From Streptomyces sp. NBC_00539 (lineage in GTDB: Bacteria; Actinomycetota; Actinomycetes; Streptomycetales; Streptomycetaceae): a stretch of 64,000 nt of DNA. The stretch spans positions 6,281,501-6,345,500 of the forward strand of contig NZ_CP107811.1 in NCBI RefSeq assembly GCF_036346105.1, read 5' to 3'. Below, piece by piece: positions 58,366-64,000 of this stretch (positions are counted from its first letter, which is position 1; each line of letters opens with the position of its first letter). The position numbers and the translations under genes are program-made. The notes under the pieces are model-generated. The model was not told where the DNA came from. It did not search any database and saw nothing but the letters and a program-made list of their open reading frames with translations.

Positions 58366-59182
58366 CACCCCGGCCCCCACCGCGGCGCCCTTCTTCCCCG
58401 GCCGGCGGGCCCCCGGCGGCGCCCCGGGACTCGCCCTGTTCCTGAATGCGGGAGACCCGCCGCTCCCGGTCCTGCGCGACCTCGTCCTGATGCTGGACGA
58501 GGAGCGCGTGGACTGCCTCGAACTGGCCGTGCCCTTCCCGGACTCGGTCACCGACGGCCCCGTCATCCGGCGCTCCGCGAGCCGGGCCCTGGAGCGGGGC
58601 GGGGCCGCCCTGGACGACGTCCTCGCCTTCGTCGCGGACGTACGTCCCCACCTGACGCACACACGGATCGCCCTGCTCACCGACTGGAGGTACTCCCTGG
58701 GGCACCGTGACCCGGCCGCCGCCACCCGTGACATCGCCGCGTCGGGGGCGGACGCGCTGCTCGTCCACGCGCTGCCGCCCAGGCTGCGCGCGACGTACCT
58801 GGAGTCGGCCGCGGCGGCCGCGCTCCCGGTCGTCACCACCTGTTACGCCTCCAGCCCGGACGCGACCCGCGCCCGGGCCGCCGCGGACGCCACCGCCTAC
58901 CTGTACCTCGTCGCCCACTACGGGCGCAGCGGTACCGCGCCGGCCGCCGGGCACGGCGCGCTCGCGCGGACGGTCGCGCAGCTGCGGGAGCACACCGCGG
59001 CCCCGGTCGCAGTCGGCTTCGGGGTCAGCACCCGCCAGGACGTCGAAGCGGTGGGCGCGAGCGGCGCGGACGCCGCCGTCATCGGCTCCGCCGCCGTGGC
59101 CGCCGTGGAGCGGGCGCAGCAGGACGGGCGTGATCTGCCCGGCGCCTTCCGGGAGTTCGTCCGCTCGGTACGGCCCGCGTAA
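58358..59182 (+). CDS. TrpA-like (tryptophan synthase alpha / indole-3-glycerol phosphate lyase) paralogue
   Basis: 274 residues. TIM barrel that cleaves glyceraldehyde 3-phosphate from the indole of indole-3-glycerol phosphate in canonical members. The catalytic pair is retained: Glu55 in CLELAVPF and Asp66 in SVTDGP. Loop 6, RSGVTG in canonical enzymes, reads GRSGTA and the MYYN segment LLTDWRYS. No trpB is nearby, so it probably releases a free heterocycle like plant BX1. Overlaps trpD-like by 8 bp. Confidence 0.85.
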   Translation: MSSTPAPTAAPFFPGRRAPGGAPGLALFLNAGDPPLPVLRDLVLMLDEERVDCLELAVPFPDSVTDGPVIRRSASRALERGGAALDDVLAFVADVRPHLTHTRIALLTDWRYSLGHRDPAAATRDIAASGADALLVHALPPRLRATYLESAAAAALPVVTTCYASSPDATRARAAADATAYLYLVAHYGRSGTAPAAGHGALARTVAQLREHTAAPVAVGFGVSTRQDVEAVGASGADAAVIGSAAVAAVERAQQDGRDLPGAFREFVRSVRPA

Positions 59183-59273
59183 GCACCGGTCGTACCCGGT
59201 GCCGGACCGGCACGGCAAAGACCCCTCCCTCATCAGGTCCCTCCGCACACCATTCACAGATCAGGAGACAGCC

Positions 59274-59648
59274 ATGATCGTCCGCGACATCGAGTCCGTG
59301 AAGACCGTCGAGTGGGGCAACGGCCTGAGCCGCCGCTTCCTCCTCGCCGACGACGGCCTCGGTTACACGCTCACCGACACCGTCGTACTGGCCGGTACCA
59401 AGTCGCGCCTGGAGTACGTCAACCACCTGGAGGCGTGCTACTGCATCGCCGGCTCCGGCGAGGTCATCGAGCTGGACGGCACCACCCACGAGATAGTCCC
59501 CGGCCGGATGTACGCCCTCGACCGGCACGACGCCCACTACCTCGTCGCCAGCCCCCACGAGGACCTGCGCCTGGTCTGCGTCTTCTCGCCGGCCCTGAAC
59601 GGCAACGAGGTCCACCAGCTCGACGCCCACAACTCGTCCGCCTACTGA
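59274..59648 (+). CDS. Ectoine synthase-like cupin
   Basis: 124 residues, homologous to EctC along its whole length: NHLEACYCIAGSGEVIEL, GRMYALDRHDAHYL and VFSPALNGNEVHQLD. The residues that match the EctC iron ligands Glu57, Tyr85 and His93 are Glu53, Tyr80 and His88. EctC closes the ring of N-acetyl-diaminobutyrate by loss of water. No ectA or ectB lies near, so a different cyclodehydration is likely. CAGGAG before the ATG. Confidence 0.85.
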   Translation: MIVRDIESVKTVEWGNGLSRRFLLADDGLGYTLTDTVVLAGTKSRLEYVNHLEACYCIAGSGEVIELDGTTHEIVPGRMYALDRHDAHYLVASPHEDLRLVCVFSPALNGNEVHQLDAHNSSAY

Positions 59649-59702
59649 GGCACTCACCACCACGACGTCCGAGCCGTCCACCGACTCAGAGGGGGGTCCG
59701 CC

Positions 59703-60854
59703 GTGATCCGCTGGAACACCGATCAGACCGATCTGCGCGAGGGCCTGGAGCGGTGGGGAGAGGCGCTGAGCGCCGATCACATCGAACGCGAAGAACAGGG
59801 CCGCTTCCCCGAGGACAAATGGAAGCTCCTGCGGGAAACCGGAATCCTCTCGCTGCCCTTCGAGGAGCAGTACGGCGGTCTCGGACAGTCACTGCTCACC
59901 ACCATGTACGCGCTGGAGGGCCTCGGCGAGTACAACCGGGATTCCGGGCTGAGCTTCTCGGCCACCACGTCGATCTGCTCGACCGGAATCCCGGTACAAC
60001 ACTTCGGCACCGACGACCAGAAACAGCGGTACCTGCCCCTGATCGCGTCGGGCGAGGCCATCGGCGCGCACGCCATCACCGAGGCCGAGGGCGGCTCCGA
60101 CGCGATGGCGATGACCACCCGGGCGACCCGCGACGGCGAGACGTTCGTCCTGAGCGGCAGCAAGGCGTTCGTCAGCAACGGCCCGATCGCGGACGTGATC
60201 GTGGTCTACGCCCGCACCCACCCCCGCGGCGGCCCCCTCGGAACCACGGCGTTCCTGGTCGACCGCGACACCCCGGGCCTCACCACGGGCAGTCCCGGCA
60301 AGAAGATGGGACTGCGCACCTCGCCGCTGTGCGAGCTGTACCTGGACGACGTGCGCGTGCCCAGGAGCGCGGTACTCGGCCGGGTCGGCGGCGGCCTGAT
60401 GGTCCTGGACCACGTCATGAAGCGGGAGGTCCTCCTCTCCTTCGTCGTCAACGCCGGCGAGATGCGCCACCGGCTGGACCGGTGCGTGGCCTACGCGAAG
60501 ACCCGCCACTCCTTCGGGCGGCCCATCGGCTCGTACCAGTCGGTCGCCAACAAGATCGTCGACATGCAGATCCAGCTGGAGAGCGCCCGCAAGTGGCTCT
60601 ACGACACGGGCGAGAAGCTGGAGGCGGGCGAGGACGTCACCGTGGACCTCGCGATCGCCAAGCTCGTCACGAGCCAGGGCAACCTCGCCACCAGTCTCGC
60701 GGCCGTACAGATCTTCGGCGGCCACGGCTACATGTCCGAGTACGGGCTGGAGCAGGACGTCCGCAACGCCGTGGGCGGCACGGTCTACTCCGGCACCAAC
60801 GAGATCCAGTACAACCGCATCGCCTCGATGCTGGGCCTCGGGTCGGGCCGATGA
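59703..60854 (+). CDS. Acyl-CoA/acyl-ACP dehydrogenase
   Basis: 383 residues. ACAD motifs AHAITEAEGGSDAMAM and a C-terminal GGTVYSGTNEIQYNRIASM. In canonical ACADs the catalytic Glu lies in YEGT; here YSGT, so the base must come from elsewhere or the reaction differs. FAD-dependent alpha,beta desaturation of an acyl or aminoacyl thioester is expected. GTG start. Confidence 0.87.
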   Translation: MIRWNTDQTDLREGLERWGEALSADHIEREEQGRFPEDKWKLLRETGILSLPFEEQYGGLGQSLLTTMYALEGLGEYNRDSGLSFSATTSICSTGIPVQHFGTDDQKQRYLPLIASGEAIGAHAITEAEGGSDAMAMTTRATRDGETFVLSGSKAFVSNGPIADVIVVYARTHPRGGPLGTTAFLVDRDTPGLTTGSPGKKMGLRTSPLCELYLDDVRVPRSAVLGRVGGGLMVLDHVMKREVLLSFVVNAGEMRHRLDRCVAYAKTRHSFGRPIGSYQSVANKIVDMQIQLESARKWLYDTGEKLEAGEDVTVDLAIAKLVTSQGNLATSLAAVQIFGGHGYMSEYGLEQDVRNAVGGTVYSGTNEIQYNRIASMLGLGSGR

Positions 60855-61600
60855 GCGGATCGCCGCCCCGTACGCTGCTCAAGGTCTGCGGGGCCACGGC
60901 GCGCAGCGACATCGAGGCCGCGGCCACTGCCGGGGCCGACTGCGTCGGGCTCTGGCACGGCGTACCCGGCGGCCCCCGGGAGCTGGACGCGGACACGCTC
61001 ACCGGCCTCGCCGCGGCGGCCCGTTCGGCCGGCCTGCTGCCGGCCCTGGTCACCTTCCTCGCCGACGCCGGAGCACTGACGGAGCTCGCCCGCCGCACGG
61101 GGGTCGGCTGGATCCAGCTCCACGCGTACCAGTCGCCGGCGACCGTACGGGCCCTGCGCGCGGCCCTCCCGCCCGAGGTCGCGGTCGTCAAGGTGCTGCA
61201 CCTCGCGCAGGGCGGCGCGGGGTGCGTCGAGCGGCCGCTCATCGGCGCCTACGAACGCGCCGGCACCGACCTCTTCCTCATCGACGCGGCCACCGAGGAC
61301 GGCCGGATCGGCAGTACCGGCCAGGCCCCCGACCCGGCGGACGTGATGGCGCTACTGCCCCGCATGACCCGGCCGTTCCTGCTGGCCGGGGGCCTGGAGC
61401 CGACGAGCCCGCCCCGGTACGCGGACGTGGTGCGCGCCCCGGGCTTCCACGGGATCGACGTCGACACCGCGGCCCGCTCCCCGCTGACCGGCGGTTTCGG
61501 CGTCCCCGAGATCACCGCCCTGGCCCGCGCCTGGCGCGGGGCACCCTCCGGCGGCCCCGCCCCCGCCCACCCGCCCGCCGACCTGGAGCCGTCCCGATGA
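60851..61600 (+). CDS. TrpF-like phosphoribosylanthranilate isomerase paralogue
   Basis: 249 residues, TIM barrel. Catalytic Cys13 in LLKVCGATARSD and Asp145 in LFLIDAATED are both kept. VQLHG reads IQLHAY and DVSSGVE reads DVDTAARSPL, so the ligand pocket differs. Performs an Amadori rearrangement of a phosphoribosyl amine to a 1-deoxyribulose. ATGA overlaps at both ends. Confidence 0.87.
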   Translation: MSGSPPRTLLKVCGATARSDIEAAATAGADCVGLWHGVPGGPRELDADTLTGLAAAARSAGLLPALVTFLADAGALTELARRTGVGWIQLHAYQSPATVRALRAALPPEVAVVKVLHLAQGGAGCVERPLIGAYERAGTDLFLIDAATEDGRIGSTGQAPDPADVMALLPRMTRPFLLAGGLEPTSPPRYADVVRAPGFHGIDVDTAARSPLTGGFGVPEITALARAWRGAPSGGPAPAHPPADLEPSR

Positions 61601-62319
61601 GCATCCACGACCGGACCGACTTCCCCTTCCTGCGCGCCCTCATGGCTTCCCCCACCCCCGTCGTGATGGAGGTGAAACAGCGCGACGCCCACGGCCACGA
61701 CCTGCTCGGCGGCCGCACCCCGGCCCAGGTCGTGAGCGCGTACGAGAGCGCGGGCGCGCCCTGCGTCTCCGTGGTGACGGGCCGCTGGTTCGGCGGCTCG
61801 AACACGCTGCTGCGCGAGGTCGCCGCGCTGACCCGGCTCCCCCTCCTCCAGAAGGACTTCATCACCCGCACCGAACAGCTGGGCACAGCAGCCGAGTTGG
61901 GTGCTTCGGCGGTACTCCTGACGGCCGCCCTGCTCCCGGCGTCGAGCCTGGCCAAGCTGGTGGACCGGTGCCTGCTGACCGGCCTCACCCCCTTCGTCGA
62001 GATCACCACGGAAGCCGAGCTGGAAGCCGTGCCGCACGCCCCGGAGTGCGTCATCGCGGTCAACAACAAGGACATCAGGACGCGCGAACGCGATACGGGC
62101 GACCTCGGCCGCAGCATCGGACTCCTGCCGGCCGTCCGCGCCACCGGCACCCCCTGCCCGGTCAGCGCGAGCGGCATAGACGGCCCCACGACGGCCGCCC
62201 GCCTGCTGGACGCCGGCTTCGGCGGCCTCCTGGTCGGCACCTCCCTGCTGCGCAGCGGATCCCCGGCCCAGTGGCTGGACGCGGTGAGCGGCGCCCGCAG
62301 GGGACTGGCGGTCCGGTGA
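61597..62319 (+). CDS. TrpC-like indole-3-glycerol-phosphate synthase paralogue
   Basis: 240 residues, TIM barrel. Counterparts of catalytic Glu51, Lys53, Lys110, Glu159 and Asn180 (S. solfataricus numbers) are present as Glu25, Lys27, Lys86, Glu135 and Asn156. The SES motif reads SAS (190-192), so Glu210 is lost, NNR reads NNK, and the RKSPS loop reads QRDAHG. It closes a pyrrole ring with loss of CO2 and water. Translationally coupled to TrpF-like and the hydrolase. Confidence 0.87.
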   Translation: MSIHDRTDFPFLRALMASPTPVVMEVKQRDAHGHDLLGGRTPAQVVSAYESAGAPCVSVVTGRWFGGSNTLLREVAALTRLPLLQKDFITRTEQLGTAAELGASAVLLTAALLPASSLAKLVDRCLLTGLTPFVEITTEAELEAVPHAPECVIAVNNKDIRTRERDTGDLGRSIGLLPAVRATGTPCPVSASGIDGPTTAARLLDAGFGGLLVGTSLLRSGSPAQWLDAVSGARRGLAVR

Positions 62320-63338
62320 GCACCCCGGCGACCGCGGCCGGCGCCGCCCGGCCCTTCACCCTCGACGCGGCGGGCACCACCGTCTCCGGGCTCCTGGCCC
62401 TGCCCGAGGGCGGCGCCCCCCGCTCCACGGTCCTGGCGATCCACGGCCGGGGCATGCGCGCGCGGTACTGGGACTCCTTCGTCCCCCTGGCCACCGCCCT
62501 CGGCCACGCCGTCCTCGCCGTGGACCGCCCCGGCTACGGAGCCTCCGCGGCCTCCCTGCCCGACGGCCAGTCCCTGCCCGACCAGGCGAGGACACTGCGC
62601 CGGGCGCTCGCGGAGCACGCCCGCACCCACCGGCTCGGCGCCGGGGTCTTCCTCCTCGGCCACTCCGACGGCGGCAAGGTCGCCCTGCACACGGCGGCGA
62701 TCGCCCCGTCCGTCCCCCTGCTCGGCCTGGACGCCTCCGGCGTGGGCTACGAGTACCACCCGCAGGCCCTGCACTTCCCCTCGACGCTCGGCGGCGGCGC
62801 GACCCGGCTCAACTGGGGCCCCCTGAACCTCTATCCGCCGGGCACCTTCCAGGCGAGCCGCGCCCTGCTCTCACCCGTCCCGCCCCGCGAGTCGGCGGAC
62901 ACGCCCTGGTGGCCCCGGCAGTACGAGGAACTGGCTCCCGGCGTCCGGATCCCGGTCCGGCTGACCTTCGCCGAACACGAGGGGTGGTGGCGGCTCGACG
63001 CCCGCACCCTGACGGCGATGACCACCCGTCTGACGGCGTCGCCGTCGGTGACGGTGGAGCACCTGCCCGGCTCGGGACACAACCTGAGCCTCGGCCACAC
63101 CGCGACCGCCTACCACCTGCGGGTACTGGCCTTCCTGGAGGAGTGCCTCCTCGCCGCGCGCCGGTCCGCCGGGCCGGCCGGGAAGGGTCCGACCGAACAG
63201 CATGCGTCACCGGCCCTCGAAGAACGCTCGAGAGATGGTCGAAACCCCATGGCCGGGGGGCCCGGTGGATGCCACGATGCGATGTCCGTGCCGATGCGAG
63301 CAGCAACACAAGCACCCAGAAGAGGACGCAGCCAATGA
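62316..63338 (+). CDS. Alpha/beta hydrolase with a long C-terminal tail
   Basis: 340 residues. Nucleophile GHSDGGKVALHTAA, HGRGMRARYW oxyanion strand, His in PGSGHNLSLGHT. The last 50 residues are low complexity (EERSRDGRNPMAGGPGGCHD) and run into the DUF1772 start (ATGA). GTG start overlaps trpC-like. Perhaps releases a carrier-bound product or hydrolyses an ester. Confidence 0.83.
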   Translation: MSTPATAAGAARPFTLDAAGTTVSGLLALPEGGAPRSTVLAIHGRGMRARYWDSFVPLATALGHAVLAVDRPGYGASAASLPDGQSLPDQARTLRRALAEHARTHRLGAGVFLLGHSDGGKVALHTAAIAPSVPLLGLDASGVGYEYHPQALHFPSTLGGGATRLNWGPLNLYPPGTFQASRALLSPVPPRESADTPWWPRQYEELAPGVRIPVRLTFAEHEGWWRLDARTLTAMTTRLTASPSVTVEHLPGSGHNLSLGHTATAYHLRVLAFLEECLLAARRSAGPAGKGPTEQHASPALEERSRDGRNPMAGGPGGCHDAMSVPMRAATQAPRRGRSQ

Positions 63339-63964
63339 CCACACATCCGGCCGGGAACCCCCAGCCCTACCCGCCCCAGCCCGGCGTCCACAACCCGTAC
63401 GCCCAGCAGCAGCCCCAGCCCCCGCAGCACCAGCAGCAGGGGCCGGCCGCGGGACCGGCGGGACGCGGAAAGGGCGCGACGGTACTGCTCCTCGTCTCCA
63501 CCGCCCTGCTCGGTCTGATGGCCGGTCTGTTCTTCGCCTTCGACGTCTCGGTGATGCCGGGTCTGGCGAAGGCGGACGACCGGACCTACGTCACCGCGAT
63601 GCAGAACTTCAACGCCGCGATCGACGGCAACCCCCTGTTCGGCATGGCCTTCATGGTCGCGCTGCTGCTGCCGGTCGTGTCGGCGATCCTGGAGTACCGC
63701 AAGGGACGCCGCGACGTGGCGGTCTGGGTCGCCGTCGGCGCGGTCCTCTACTTCGTCGTCCTGATGATCACTTTCAGCGTCAACATCCCGCTGAACAACG
63801 AACTGGCGGACGCGGGCGACGCGGCGAAGATGACCGACTTCTCGATCGTCGAAAAGTTCAAGACGACCTGGGTCACCACCAACATCCTGCGCACGCTCCT
63901 GTCCACGGTGGCCCTCGCCGCCCTGTCCCGGGCCCTGGTGCTGTACGGCCGGGCCACTCGCTGA
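63335..63964 (+). CDS. DUF1772 (anthrone oxygenase-like) membrane protein
   Basis: 209 residues. Cytoplasmic N-terminal tail rich in Pro/Gln (PQPYPPQPGVHNPYAQQQPQ), then four helices with the DUF1772 signature GLMAGLFFAFDVSVMPGL and NIPLNNEL. Paralogue of the 40770 gene. GAGGACGC ribosome site and ATGA overlap place it in the operon. A possible oxygenase step of the pathway. The window ends 36 bp later. Confidence 0.87.
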   Translation: MTTHPAGNPQPYPPQPGVHNPYAQQQPQPPQHQQQGPAAGPAGRGKGATVLLLVSTALLGLMAGLFFAFDVSVMPGLAKADDRTYVTAMQNFNAAIDGNPLFGMAFMVALLLPVVSAILEYRKGRRDVAVWVAVGAVLYFVVLMITFSVNIPLNNELADAGDAAKMTDFSIVEKFKTTWVTTNILRTLLSTVALAALSRALVLYGRATR

Positions 63965-64000
63965 CCGTCCGGACCGGGGAGCGGGCGGCGCGGGATCGTG

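Noticed and set aside
57328-62319. Housekeeping tryptophan operon
   Set aside because: trpB, trpE and trpG are missing, gene order is trpD-A-cupin-ACAD-F-C, and the substrate-binding residues of TrpD and TrpC differ. It fits a specialised pathway better.

Overview
The window is very GC-rich with strong third-position GC bias, GTG/ATG starts, many ATGA or GTGA start-stop overlaps, and typical actinobacterial families (SigB/RsbW/SpoIIE-type stress regulators, DUF5133, MEDS-domain proteins, SARP, HSP18 regulator). This points to a Streptomyces or close relative chromosome. I saw no rRNA, tRNA, CRISPR array, transposase or replication origin. No database search was possible; family names rest on motifs visible in the translations. 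|| Region 1 (1-6.5 kb): a serine hydrolase cut by the left edge, two glyoxalase-fold (VOC) proteins, a methyltransferase coupled to a YihY/BrkB membrane protein, a 38-residue membrane peptide, a small hypothetical protein and a YbdK-type carboxylate-amine ligase, closed by a 65-nt palindrome. || Region 2 (6.5-25.9 kb): a stress-signalling island. It holds a 1353-residue soluble poly-HAMP hybrid kinase, an ANTAR/GAF/PAS/PP2C phosphatase, a SigB/SigF-family sigma factor, MEDS-STAS and MEDS-ATPase proteins, two STAS anti-anti-sigma factors, two RsbW-like ATPases, two DUF5133 proteins, Dps, VanZ, an NlpC/P60 hydrolase and an HSP18 regulator divergent from hsp18 with two visible operators. Together these look like a partner-switching network feeding general and osmotic/heat stress genes. 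About 1.2 kb at 24.4-25.6 kb has no convincing gene. || Region 3 (25.9-30.7 kb): a nucleobase permease (NCS2), an amidohydrolase, a TauE/SafE exporter and a convergent LacI-family regulator, with a 16-bp palindrome upstream that is a likely operator. || Region 4 (30.7-37.2 kb): a small lipid/polyketide-like group: FabF-type ketosynthase plus ACP, PlsC-type acyltransferase, FabH-type ketosynthase, a degenerate P450-like protein and a lipase-like hydrolase. || Region 5 (37.5-42.4 kb): a secreted protein, an ActIII-type ketoreductase, an NmrA-like reductase, hemerythrin plus DUF1772, and an AraC regulator. || Region 6 (42.4-64 kb): the most interesting part, an apparent biosynthetic gene cluster. 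A phosphopantetheinyl transferase, hydrolase, SRPBCC protein, Tat-exported FAD oxidase, flavin monooxygenase and CFA-type methyltransferase read leftward; ACP, ketosynthase III and ketoreductase read rightward; a SARP regulator sits next to stacked hairpins. Then comes one long rightward operon: alpha-oxoamine synthase, ketosynthase, MaoC dehydratase, AMP ligase, ACP, TrpD-like, TrpA-like, ectoine synthase-like cupin, acyl-CoA dehydrogenase, TrpF-like, TrpC-like, hydrolase and DUF1772. The Trp-like enzymes keep their catalytic or PRPP residues, but TrpD and TrpC have changed residues where anthranilate is normally bound. My inference is that carrier-bound chain assembly is combined with a repurposed tryptophan-pathway logic that builds an indole or, more speculatively, a pyrrole ring on a non-anthranilate amine. 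I do not recognise a known product for this gene set.
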